A program made the translations under genes and the position numbers. Shown piece after piece: positions 52,136-61,351 of a stretch of DNA of 64,000 nt; the stretch's first letter is position 1, and each line of letters begins with the position of its first letter. Source of the DNA: Ga0077527 sp964433345 (GTDB taxonomy: Bacteria > Pseudomonadota > Gammaproteobacteria > Burkholderiales > SG8-41). The notes below the pieces were generated by a model. The model made no database searches. It had not been told where the DNA came from and saw only the letters and a list, made by a program, of their open reading frames with translations. The stretch lies in NCBI GenBank assembly GCA_964433345.1, contig CAYSQJ010000007.1, positions 62,001 through 126,000 on the forward strand, written 5' to 3'.

Positions 52136-52462
52136 TCAGTGCAGGCTTGTGACCGTCGCCGGTGGACGCTGGCCGATATTGAGCACGACGACGCGGCGGC
52201 CCAGCATGACCACGCTGCCTTTTCTGCGGTTGTCGCCGGTGTCGCTGAACTCGAAGTCGTAAGCGCGCTGCAGCAGCAGCCGGCCGTTGCCGTTGCGTGC
52301 AGGCCGCAGTGCGGCGATGCCGACGGTGTCGTCGAGGAACTGCAGTCCCTCGGCATCACAGGCGCTGCGCGCGGCGGTCACTGCAGCCTCGCGCGCCTGC
52401 ATGCTGTCCCACCACAGCCAGGCGAGGGCGGCGAACAGGCAGAGCAGGAGAATTTCAGTCAT
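52136..52462 (-). CDS. DUF3301 membrane-anchored protein
   Basis: 108 residues: an N-terminal membrane helix (EILLLCLFAALAWLWW), then ACDAEGLQFLDDTVGIAALRPAR and RAYDFEFSDTGDNRRKGSV, the DUF3301 conserved blocks. Function unknown. Convergent with the 3-hydroxybutyrate dehydrogenase gene. Confidence 0.87.
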   Translation of the reverse strand: MTEILLLCLFAALAWLWWDSMQAREAAVTAARSACDAEGLQFLDDTVGIAALRPARNGNGRLLLQRAYDFEFSDTGDNRRKGSVVMLGRRVVVLNIGQRPPATVTSLH

Positions 52463-52650
52463 GGTGGCGCGGTCATCGCGGTGGTGCGGGTTGCGCGGCC
52501 GTCACGTTACCACCGGTTGTGCGTTCCGGCACGGGTCGCATCGCGGCCGGGTTGCATCACTATCTGGAACAGCCGCCGGTGTTGGTCCGGGATTGCGGTA
52601 GACTGGTTCTCATTCCCCGGCGCGAGACCGGGGCCATCCGGAGGAGCAGC

Positions 52651-53688
52651 ATGATCGAACTCAAGTCCCGGCGGCATAGCGCCGACGATCTCGGCAGTGC
52701 CATCGAACTGTGTTACGCCAAGGGCTGGACCGACGGCCTGCCGGTGATTCCTCCCACCGCAGAAAGCATTGCAGCGATGCTCGAGGCCGGCGGGCTCAAG
52801 CCCGATCAGCAACTTGCCTTCATCGAAAACCGCCAGGTCTCGGTCACCGCGGAGAAGGTCGCGATCAATGCAGTGATGGCCGGCTGCAAGCCCGAATACA
52901 TGCCGGTGATCACGGCCACCATCGACGCGCTGGCTGATCCGAAATATGGCTACCATGGCCCGGCGACCAGCACCGGCGGATCGGCGGTGTTCATGCTGGT
53001 CAACGGCCCGATCGCGAAAAAAATCGGCATGAACAGCAGCGACAACGTGTTCGGCCAGGGCTGGCGCGCCAATGCCACGATGGGCCGCGCGATCCGCCTG
53101 GTGATGCAGAACGTGATCGGCACCACGCCCGGCGTGCTGGACCGCTCGAGCCTCGGCCATCCCGGCAAGTACACCTTCTGCATTGCCGAGAACGAGGAAG
53201 ACAGCCCCTGGCCGGCCTTTCACACCACGCGCGGTTTCAAGGCCGAGCAGAACGCGGTGACGATATTTGCGGCGCTCGGCGTGCACCAGTATTCCAACGG
53301 CCTGAGCGCAACGCCAGAAGGTGTGCTGACCACCGCCTGCGCGCAGATGCGCATGTCTGCCGGCACCAACCGCCAGCCGCAGTACGCGATGGTATTCGCC
53401 GGCGAGCACCAGCTGATCATGCAGAAGGCGGGCTGGTCGCGCGAGGATGTGCAGAACTACGTGTTCGAACACAGCCAGATGTCCCACGCCGAAATGCAGC
53501 GCGCCAACATCCGTCCCGGTCCGGTCACGCCCGAAACCGAGGCCACGATGCAGCCGCTGGTGCATACCCCGCAGGACCTGCTGGTGATCGCCGCCGGCGG
53601 CAAGGCCGGCGTGCAGTCCTGCTACATTCCCGGCTGGGGCGGCAAAAACGGCTCGCAGAGCGTTACGCGGGAAATCAGGGTGCCTTGA
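52651..53688 (+). CDS. Conserved partner protein of the UGSC family
   Basis: 345 residues. Conserved features include LCYAKGWTDGLPVIPPT, VTAEKVAINAVMAGCKPEYMPV, NVFGQGWRANATMGRAIRLV and the late AAGGKAGVQSCYIPGWGG. I recognise this as a family of unknown function that often occurs next to, or fused with, the UGSC protein. No known cofactor motif. ATG 52651 follows GGAGGAG. The UGSC gene lies 210 bp downstream on the same strand, with repeats between. Confidence 0.8.
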   Translation: MIELKSRRHSADDLGSAIELCYAKGWTDGLPVIPPTAESIAAMLEAGGLKPDQQLAFIENRQVSVTAEKVAINAVMAGCKPEYMPVITATIDALADPKYGYHGPATSTGGSAVFMLVNGPIAKKIGMNSSDNVFGQGWRANATMGRAIRLVMQNVIGTTPGVLDRSSLGHPGKYTFCIAENEEDSPWPAFHTTRGFKAEQNAVTIFAALGVHQYSNGLSATPEGVLTTACAQMRMSAGTNRQPQYAMVFAGEHQLIMQKAGWSREDVQNYVFEHSQMSHAEMQRANIRPGPVTPETEATMQPLVHTPQDLLVIAAGGKAGVQSCYIPGWGGKNGSQSVTREIRVP

Positions 53689-53717
53689 GTGAGCGCGTAA
53701 ATCCAAAAAAACGTTTT

Positions 53718-53747
53718 AGCCACAGAGGGCACAGAGAGCACAGAGAA
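53718..53747 (+). repeat. CACAGAG-type intergenic repeat
   Basis: 28/30 identical to 38457-38486. Confidence 0.75.
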
Positions 53748-53760
53748 AAACCGAATACCC

Positions 53761-53846
53761 CGTCATTCCGGCGAACGCCGGAATCCAGCAACGGTTTCGG
53801 CAAGATCGCTGGATTCCGGATCGCACTGCGTGCGTCCGGAATGACG
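53761..53846. repeat. GTCATTCCGG-type inverted repeat
   Basis: CGTCATTCCGGCGAACGCCG... with GGAATCCAGC, mirrored by GCTGGATTCCGG and TCCGGAATGACGG at the right end. This unit is a common dispersed intergenic repeat in proteobacteria. It sits between the partner and UGSC genes. Confidence 0.8.
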
Positions 53847-53854
53847 GATTTTGT

Positions 53855-53885
53855 AACCACTTGTTTTTATTGATGTTTTTTTTAA
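53855..53885 (+). repeat. AT-rich leader element before the UGSC gene
   Basis: CTTGTTTTTATTGATGTTTT, matching the miaA-side element in its central 20 bp with two changes. The orientation to the gene is the same; here a good ribosome site (AAAGAGGAG) follows. Confidence 0.65.
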
Positions 53886-53898
53886 AGAGGAGATCGCC

Positions 53899-54441
53899 AT
53901 GAGCATCCAGATCTACGATCCCACCACCGAAGTGAAGTCGCGCTCGATTAATTTCGTGCCGCGGCCGAAGTCGCTGAAGGGCCTGCGCATCGGCCTGGTC
54001 GACAACACCAAGCACAACTCCGATCAGCTGCTGATGCGCATCGCCGGCATCCTTGAGAAGGAGCACGGCGCCAAGTCGCACGTGATCCGCAAAAAGAAAA
54101 GCGCCGGTTCCGCACCCAGCCCGGAAATGATCGCCGAGTACAAGGAAAACTGCGACATCATCGTCGCCGGCGTCGGCGATTGAGGGTCATGCAGCTCGGG
54201 CAGTGTGCTCGACAGCATAGTGTTTGAACAGAACGGTGTTCCCTCGGCGTCCATCGTGACCCACGTGTTCACGGTCACCGGCAAGGCGATGGCGAAAACC
54301 TGGGGCGTACCGGACCTGAAATTCCTGGTGATGCCGCATCCGATCGCCAACCTGACGCCGGAGCAGATGGACCAGCGCGCGGCGGAGATTGCGCCGCAGG
54401 TGGTTGATTTGCTGCTCAAGGGGCAACAACAGGCAGCTTAG
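53899..54441 (+). CDS. UGSC-family selenoprotein, in-frame TGA
   Basis: 180 residues read through TGA at 54181-54183 (codon 95). The frame on both sides is the same and has no other stop. The sequence around the codon reads VAGVGD-U-GSCSSGSVLDS, the defining U-G-S-C motif, a family found mainly in marine and other selenoprotein-rich bacteria. The C-terminal half (VTHVFTVTGKAMAKTWG...) is conserved in the family. Molecular function is unknown; the U..C pair suggests redox work. AAAGAGGAG precedes ATG. A terminator follows at 54468. Confidence 0.92.
54181..54212 (+). promoter_or_regulatory. Sec codon with candidate bacterial SECIS hairpin (UGSC)
   Basis: TCGGGCA-GTG-TGCTCGA (54196-54212) forms a 7-bp stem with one G-U pair and a 3-nt GUG loop. 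The loop G is 20 nt after TGA, inside the usual 16-37 nt window for bacterial SECIS elements. Folded by eye. Confidence 0.65.
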
Positions 54442-54467
54442 CCGTCTGCAAGTTGCGGGAAAGGAAA

Positions 54468-54490
54468 AGGGGCCAACAGGCCCCTTTTTT
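54468..54490 (+). terminator. Rho-independent terminator after the UGSC gene
   Basis: AAGGGGCC-AACA-GGCCCCTT followed by TTTT. Confidence 0.9.
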
Positions 54491-54531
54491 CATGTCAGCA
54501 AACCCGCAGTCCCAAGGGCCGAGGCGTGTTG

Positions 54532-54831
54532 TCATGTTTCATCATCGGGGAGCAACAACAGGCGCTCGCTTCGCCAGACACGAACAAGGCTTATTGATGC
54601 TGCATTGCGCAGGTAAACCACACGAAACGGCGGATAAATGATTTCCCGAATGCTGTCCTGATTGAATTCCGGGACTTTTCTGCCCGAATCAGGGTGGTCG
54701 CGCAGATTCTGCACACTTTTCAGAATGACATTGACAAACTTCTGGCCAATGTCAGGCGCACCCTGCGCCATGTAATATGCCTTGATCTCGTGCAGGTCGC
54801 TCAGGGCTGATTGAGCGATCGTGATCTTCAT
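54532..54831 (-). CDS. ParE/RelE-family toxin
   Basis: 99 residues. ParE-like fold: AQSALSDLHEIKAYYMAQGAPD..., then GRKVPEF, REIIYPPFRVVYL and VRVWRSERLL. ParE proteins poison gyrase; RelE-like ones cut mRNA; which applies here is not clear. It starts exactly at the antitoxin stop, so the two are co-translated. Confidence 0.9.
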   Translation of the reverse strand: MKITIAQSALSDLHEIKAYYMAQGAPDIGQKFVNVILKSVQNLRDHPDSGRKVPEFNQDSIREIIYPPFRVVYLRNAASISLVRVWRSERLLLLPDDET

Positions 54832-55101
54832 TTACTTTGCGCCCAGTATTCTCTTCGCTTCGGCCAGCGTGACTGTGTTGCCTTCCCGGATGTCAGCCAG
54901 ACCACGGGCCACAGCCTTGACGAAGCGCAACTCATCGGCGCTTTTCTCGTAATCGTCGAGGCATTGCACCACGGCAACACCTCTACCCCGGCTGGTCAGC
55001 AGCACGGGCCGGTGGGTATCGTTCACCCGGCTGACCACTTTGCCCGGATTCACTTTCAGGTCGGAAAGCGGGATGACATCTTCTGAAAATTTGGTGTCCA
55101 T
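54832..55101 (-). CDS. Phd/YefM-family antitoxin
   Basis: 89 residues. Phd-type N domain (VIPLSDLKVNPGKVVSRVNDTHRPVLLTSRGRGVAVV) and a C-terminal helix that should bind the toxin. ATG 55101 follows GGAG. The promoter upstream carries inverted repeats, as expected of autoregulation. Confidence 0.92.
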   Translation of the reverse strand: MDTKFSEDVIPLSDLKVNPGKVVSRVNDTHRPVLLTSRGRGVAVVQCLDDYEKSADELRFVKAVARGLADIREGNTVTLAEAKRILGAK

Positions 55102-55122
55102 GGAGGTGCTCCTGAATGGTTC

Positions 55123-55159
55123 GGTGCCATTATTAGCACCTGTTTACTGGTGCTGTCAA
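55123..55159 (-). promoter_or_regulatory. Promoter and operator of the Phd/ParE module
   Basis: On the minus strand TTGACA, an 18-nt spacer and TAATAA. The spacer starts GCACC and ends GGTGC, and GGTGC-taataat-GGCACC overlaps the -10. Two overlapping inverted repeats inside the promoter suit binding by the antitoxin. Confidence 0.65.
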
Positions 55160-55206
55160 TAAGTCACTAAACCTGCGGAAATGGTGCGTACCCGAGTGGG
55201 CTTGTA

Positions 55207-55251
55207 CTGAAATTCCTGGTGATGCTGCATCCGATTACCAACCAGGCGCCG
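55207..55251 (+). pseudogene. Remnant copy of the UGSC gene 3' region
   Basis: 45 bp starting CTGAAATTCCTGGTGATGC are identical at 40 of 45 positions to 54316-54360 of the UGSC gene (LKFLVMxHPI). It lies on the far side of the toxin-antitoxin module. Too short to be a gene. The rest of the 300-bp gap up to 55402 shows nothing else. Confidence 0.7.
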
Positions 55252-55402
55252 TTGAAGCTACATGCTGGTTGGCTTGCCAAGCCGGCGGTGCGCACTTAAC
55301 CTGCCGCCTGCAGCGTTATCCGGCCGGCGGCATAGACTACATAGAACAGCTGCTGGACGCGGGCCGCAACATGATCGCCGGATTGCCGGGAGGACACGAT
55401 TC

Positions 55403-56200
55403 ATGACCGAAACACAACCACGCCCCGGGCCCACACCGGACGGCGAACACTTGCCCTTCGTCGCGCCCTGCCGCGATCTCCCCGCGGGCCGGCCTCTGCA
55501 GTGGGTGGCGCGCGGCTGGGCGGATTTCCGTCGCGCGCCGCAGCAGAGCCTGGGACTCGGCATCGCCATCGTCGTGCTGTCGTGGATTGTCACCGGCATC
55601 GGGCTGGCTGCCGGCAGTTACTGGGCGGCGCTGGTGCTGCTTTCGGGCTTTGTCTTTGTCGCGCCGCTGCTGGCGCTGGGCCTTTATTTGATCAGCCGCC
55701 AGCTCGAGCGTGGCATGGCGCCGACGCTGGTGCGCTGCATGGAAGAGCAGGGCCGCGCTCTGGGCAATGCAATGGTGTTTGCATTGGCACTGCTGGTGCT
55801 GTTTCTGATCTGGGCGCGCGCCGGCTCGATGGTGCACGTGTTTTTTCCGGCGGGCGGCAGCTCGGACTGGCGCGAGCTGGCGCTGTTCCTCGGCATCGGC
55901 TCGGCGGTGGGTTCGATTTTCGCGCTGCTGACTTTTACCTTCAGCGCGTTCTCGCTGCCGATGATCTGCGACCGCGAGACCGATGCAGTGACCGCCATCG
56001 TCACCAGCGTCAACGCGGTGCTGCGCAACAAGCCGGCTATGGCGGTGTGGGCGCTGCTGATTGTCCTGCTGACCGGCATCGGCTTTGCCACTGCGCTGCT
56101 CGGGCTCGCGGTGACCATCCCGGTACTGGGTCATGCGACCTGGCATGCCTACCGCGACACCATAGACGCCTCGGCCTGGCCGGAAAGTCGCCTGGAATAA
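55403..56200 (+). CDS. DUF2189 membrane protein
   Basis: 265 residues with six membrane segments. PLQWVARGWADFRRAPQQSLGLG and GLYLISRQLERG are the family blocks. Function unknown. ATG 55403 follows GGAGGAC. Confidence 0.88.
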   Translation: MTETQPRPGPTPDGEHLPFVAPCRDLPAGRPLQWVARGWADFRRAPQQSLGLGIAIVVLSWIVTGIGLAAGSYWAALVLLSGFVFVAPLLALGLYLISRQLERGMAPTLVRCMEEQGRALGNAMVFALALLVLFLIWARAGSMVHVFFPAGGSSDWRELALFLGIGSAVGSIFALLTFTFSAFSLPMICDRETDAVTAIVTSVNAVLRNKPAMAVWALLIVLLTGIGFATALLGLAVTIPVLGHATWHAYRDTIDASAWPESRLE

Positions 56201-56312
56201 GCAGCGCCTGTTGCCGGCGGCTTCTTGGCGTCGGGATGGCCCTGTTATGCTCGGGCTTGCGGCGCATTTGGCGTCCGCGTCGAGCCGGTGTCCGCCGGCG
56301 GAAAGCCTGTCC

Positions 56313-57455
56313 GTGACTGCACATCCCCTGATTCATTTCAACGACGGCACTGAAGATCGCTCTGCGCGTTGGCGCTCGGAAAGCAACGCTGCGCCGCCGA
56401 AACGCGTGGTGGTGGCCGATGACACGATGACCGCGGATACCGCCTATCGTCTCGCGGCCGAAGGCACGGCGCTGCTCTGGCGCAGCGATTTCCAGAATGC
56501 GCGCCAGATGCTGCAGGCGCTGATGCGCCGCATCGACCGGCCGCGCAAGCCCAAGCGCAAGCAGGGCGATGTCGCCGAAGTTCCGGGAGCTGCTTTCCAC
56601 CGCCACCGCCAGGCGCAGGCGCAGCGCGCGCATACGCTGTCGATGCTGCTGATTCCGCTGGAGGGCGATTACGGCATTCCACTGCGCCGTGCGCCCGATG
56701 TGCGGCTCGCCTGCAGTGAGGCCTGGGGCGAGCCTGATGGCGAGGCCAGCGTGGTGTCGCTGCGTGAACTGCTGGGCCTGATCGGTGCGCATGAATGGCG
56801 TAAGAAGGGCGTGGACGTCCCGGCGCTGGGTGCGCATATCCATCCGCACTACGGCGTGTTCGCGCCGATCCGCAGCGAATACGTGAAGCTGGTGGCGCAG
56901 GCGACGCTGCCGGCACAGACTCTGGCTTTCGACATCGGCACCGGCACCGGGGTGCTGGCGGCGCTGCTGGCGAAACGCGGCGTGGCCAGGATCGTCGCCA
57001 CCGAGAATGACGCGCGTGCGATTGCCTGCGCGCGCGACAACATCAAACGGCTGGGACTGGAGGCACAGGTGGAGGTGGTCGAGGCCGACCTGTTTCCCGA
57101 GGGCCGCGCGCCGCTGGTCGTTTGCAACCCGCCGTGGATTCCGTCGCAGCCCAGTGCGCCGATCGAACGCGCGGTCTACGATCCCGGCAGCAAAATGCTG
57201 CGCGGATTCATTGCCGGGCTCGCGGCGCACCTCCAGCCCGAAGGCGAGGGCTGGCTGATCCTGTCCGACATTGCCGAACATCTGGGGCTGCGCACCCGCG
57301 AGGAACTGCTGGCGCTGATCGATGCTGCAGGCCTCAAGGTCAAGAGCCGCAGCGAGGCACGGCCGCAGCATCCGAAGGCACAGGATGCCTCCGATCCGCT
57401 GCACGCGGCGCGGGCGGCGGAAGTGACGTCATTGTGGCGGCTGGTGCCGCGCTGA
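56313..57455 (+). CDS. SAM-dependent methyltransferase (HemK/RlmG-like fold)
   Basis: 380 residues from a GTG at 56313; upstream ATG 56247 is a less likely start. The C-terminal half is a class I methyltransferase: DIGTGTGVLAALLAK, the acidic VATENDARA, VEADLFP and the catalytic NPPW (VVCNPPWIPS), which marks N-methylation of a planar amide or base. The N-terminal domain has a PRKPKRKQ basic patch. Target could be a protein Gln or rRNA; not certain. Confidence 0.85.
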   Translation: MTAHPLIHFNDGTEDRSARWRSESNAAPPKRVVVADDTMTADTAYRLAAEGTALLWRSDFQNARQMLQALMRRIDRPRKPKRKQGDVAEVPGAAFHRHRQAQAQRAHTLSMLLIPLEGDYGIPLRRAPDVRLACSEAWGEPDGEASVVSLRELLGLIGAHEWRKKGVDVPALGAHIHPHYGVFAPIRSEYVKLVAQATLPAQTLAFDIGTGTGVLAALLAKRGVARIVATENDARAIACARDNIKRLGLEAQVEVVEADLFPEGRAPLVVCNPPWIPSQPSAPIERAVYDPGSKMLRGFIAGLAAHLQPEGEGWLILSDIAEHLGLRTREELLALIDAAGLKVKSRSEARPQHPKAQDASDPLHAARAAEVTSLWRLVPR

Positions 57456-57464
57456 ACCGGATGC

Positions 57465-57974
57465 TTAACCCAGAATCCCGGGATTGAGCTGCCAGGTGGC
57501 GTAAGTCAGGACAGATGCAAAACTGACCCAGGCCAGGTAGGGCAGCAGCAGGATGGCGGCAACAAGCTGCAGCTGCCGGAACGCGATGAGGGTTGCGGCA
57601 ATCAATGCCCACAGCAGCAGGATCTCGGCGAATGCCAGCGCGCCCTGATGCCAGACAAAAAACAGCCAGGTCCAGAGCGCATTCGCGGCAAGCTGCAGCA
57701 CAAACAGGGTCAGCGCGGCACCCCCGCGGCGGAAACCATGATCACGCCACACCAGCCATGCGGCAATGGCCATCATCAGGTACAGCACAGTCCAGACCGG
57801 CGCGAACAGCCAGCCCGGCGGCGCCCACTCCGGACGGACCAGCCGCAGGTAAAAAGTCCCGGCCTGCGCGGAAGCCACTGCACCCAAAGCCGCGGCTGCA
57901 AAGGTCAGGATCAGCCAGCCGGCGAGGCCGGCCAGCTGCCTGCATAGCGACAGTTTGTGGATGGTGTTTTGCAT
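57465..57974 (-). CDS. tspO: TspO/MBR-family membrane protein
   Basis: 169 residues, five membrane helices. WAPPGWLFAPVWTVLYLMMAIAAWLVW, ANALWTWLFF and LLPYLAWVSFASVL are typical TspO motifs. It binds tetrapyrroles and takes part in stress control. Convergent with the methyltransferase. Confidence 0.94.
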   Translation of the reverse strand: MQNTIHKLSLCRQLAGLAGWLILTFAAAALGAVASAQAGTFYLRLVRPEWAPPGWLFAPVWTVLYLMMAIAAWLVWRDHGFRRGGAALTLFVLQLAANALWTWLFFVWHQGALAFAEILLLWALIAATLIAFRQLQLVAAILLLPYLAWVSFASVLTYATWQLNPGILG

Positions 57975-58034
57975 TGTTGATCGATGAGCGCCTGACAGCA
58001 GGAAACGCGGCTGCGTTTGCTGCCGACCCGGCGG

Positions 58035-58859
58035 TCAACGGCGCCGGCGCGCGGCCTCGTAGAGCGGCATCACCGCCGGCAACAGCGCCTCGATTTCCTG
58101 GATGCGCCGGTCTTCGGCGGGGTGGGTGCTGAGAAATTCCGGCGGGCGGCCGCCCTGGTTCGCGGCGAGCATCTTTTTCCACAGCGTGATGCCGGCGCGC
58201 GGATCGTAACCGGCGCGGGCAGAGAGCTCGAGGCCGATGCGGTCGGCTTCCGTCTCGTGGCTGCGGCTGAAACGGGTGGCAATCAGTGCCTGGTAGGCGG
58301 CGCCGGTCAGGTTGGCGGCGCCGTCACCCAGCCCCAGCAGCACCGCGCCGAGGCCGATCGCGGTTTCCGCGGCTACCGCCTGCGACACCTGCTCGCGCGA
58401 ATGTTCGCGCAGCGCATGGGCGATCTCGTGGCCCATGATCACCGCGATCTCGTCATCGCTGAGCTTGAGCTGCTGGATGATGCCGGAATAGAACATGATC
58501 TTGCCGCCGGGCATGCAGAAGGCGTTGAGTTCCTTGCTGTTGATGACGTTGACTTCCCATTTCCAGCCCGGCGCGTCGGCGCGGAAGGCGCGGGTCTGAG
58601 GCGTGATGCGGGCGGCGATTGCGCGCACGCGGCGGGTCAGCGCGGCATCGGTGTTGAGCACGCCTTTCTTCGCCGACTCGGTCTGCAGCTGGGCGTAGGC
58701 CTTTACCGCCATCTGGTCCAGCTGCTCGGAGGACACCAGCAGCAGCTGCTTGCGTTCGGCGCCGACCACGCCGCCGGAGGTGGTCGACTGGCAGCTGGCG
58801 GTCGTGCCGAGGGTGACCGTGGTGAGTGCGGCGGCAATCAGTTTGTAGACGGGAACCAT
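58035..58859 (-). CDS. M48-family metalloprotease, lipoprotein
   Basis: 274 residues. Lipoprotein-type signal ending at LGTTASC, zinc site HExxH in VIMGHEIAHALREH, and the third ligand in SHETEADRIGLEL. LoiP/BepA-like small M48 peptidase, acting at the outer membrane on misfolded proteins. ATG 58859 follows GGAGCAGG. Confidence 0.92.
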   Translation of the reverse strand: MVPVYKLIAAALTTVTLGTTASCQSTTSGGVVGAERKQLLLVSSEQLDQMAVKAYAQLQTESAKKGVLNTDAALTRRVRAIAARITPQTRAFRADAPGWKWEVNVINSKELNAFCMPGGKIMFYSGIIQQLKLSDDEIAVIMGHEIAHALREHSREQVSQAVAAETAIGLGAVLLGLGDGAANLTGAAYQALIATRFSRSHETEADRIGLELSARAGYDPRAGITLWKKMLAANQGGRPPEFLSTHPAEDRRIQEIEALLPAVMPLYEAARRRR

Positions 58860-58995
58860 GGGCCTGCTCCGGTGGAAGTGCGCCGGATTTTACCGCGCCT
58901 GTGCCGGGAAACGCCCGCCGGCGGCGCAACCTGCGTAGAATGCGCCCCTTTGCTTGGGGGCGTTCCCGACCGCCTTCCGCGGCCGGCAGGACACG

Positions 58996-60612
<1,617 letters not shown>

Positions 60613-60659
60613 TTCCTGCGGTGCAATGGCGCGGCCATTGCACATCCTCCTGGTGTTTT

Positions 60660-60692
60660 ATGTAATCATTTGATTTTTAATGATTATTTTTT
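60660..60692 (+). repeat. AT-rich leader element before higB
   Basis: ATCATTTGATTTTTAATGAT and a T-rich tail. Related to the element before miaA with several changes; same orientation. Confidence 0.45.
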
Positions 60693-60701
60693 GCTGTTGC
60701 T

Positions 60702-60725
60702 GATATATATCCAAATCAGTATATT
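60702..60725 (+). promoter_or_regulatory. Operator palindrome and -10 box of higBA
   Basis: GATATATATC (60702-60711) is a perfect palindrome; TATATT (60720-60725) ends 6 nt before the higB ATG, with no ribosome site, so the transcript is probably leaderless. Confidence 0.45.
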
Positions 60726-60731
60726 CCGGTC

Positions 60732-61058
60732 ATGAAGGTTGTTCGATTCCTCGGTGATTCCTTAAAGTGTCTGCGGAATTTTCCCGAAGACGCGAGACAG
60801 GATGCGGGTTACCAGATCGACAAAGTACAGCGCGGTGACCAACCGGATGACTTCAGGCCGATGTCGTCCATCGGCAATGGCGTTGAGGAAATTCGCATAC
60901 GTGATGACTCGGGCATTTACCGGGTTGTTTATGTCGCCCGTTTTGTTGAGGCGGTTTATGTTCTGCACGTGTTTCAGAAAAAGTCGCAAGCCACTTCAAA
61001 GGGAGACCTTGAAATCGCCAGGGAGCGTTATGCTCAACTGATGAGAGGCCGAAAATGA
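60732..61058 (+). CDS. HigB-like (Gp49/RelE family) toxin
   Basis: 108 residues. Phage Gp49-type toxin: VVRFLGDSLKCLRNFPEDAR, RPMSSIGNGVEEIRIRD, YRVVYVARF and VLHVFQKKSQATSKGDLEIAR. Cuts mRNA on the ribosome. Overlaps the antitoxin start by 4 bp. Toxin first, as in higBA. Confidence 0.92.
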   Translation: MKVVRFLGDSLKCLRNFPEDARQDAGYQIDKVQRGDQPDDFRPMSSIGNGVEEIRIRDDSGIYRVVYVARFVEAVYVLHVFQKKSQATSKGDLEIARERYAQLMRGRK

Positions 61059-61342
61059 GCAAAAGCAAGATCGAGAGTCATGCCAGCGTGTGGGACGCGA
61101 TTGCCGACAGCCCGGAGCAGGCGGCAAACCTGAGAGCCAGGGCTGAACTCATGCAACAGATTGCGGAGATCGTGAAAGACAGTGGCTGGACCCAGGCCGA
61201 AGCGGCTGCGCACTGTGGTGTGACACAGCCCCGGATCAATGATCTGCTGCGTGGCCGGATCTCGCGCTTTTCATTGGATGCGCTGGTGAACATTGCTACC
61301 GCGATCGGGCGCCGCGTTCATGTCGAACTCGAGCCCGTCTGA
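61055..61342 (+). CDS. HigA-like XRE antitoxin
   Basis: 95 residues with a helix-turn-helix at about 47-75 (GWTQAEAAAHCGVTQPRINDLLRGRI). Binds and neutralises HigB and represses the operon. The overlap ATGA with higB gives coupled translation. Confidence 0.92.
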   Translation: MSKSKIESHASVWDAIADSPEQAANLRARAELMQQIAEIVKDSGWTQAEAAAHCGVTQPRINDLLRGRISRFSLDALVNIATAIGRRVHVELEPV

Positions 61343-61351
61343 ACTGGAGGA

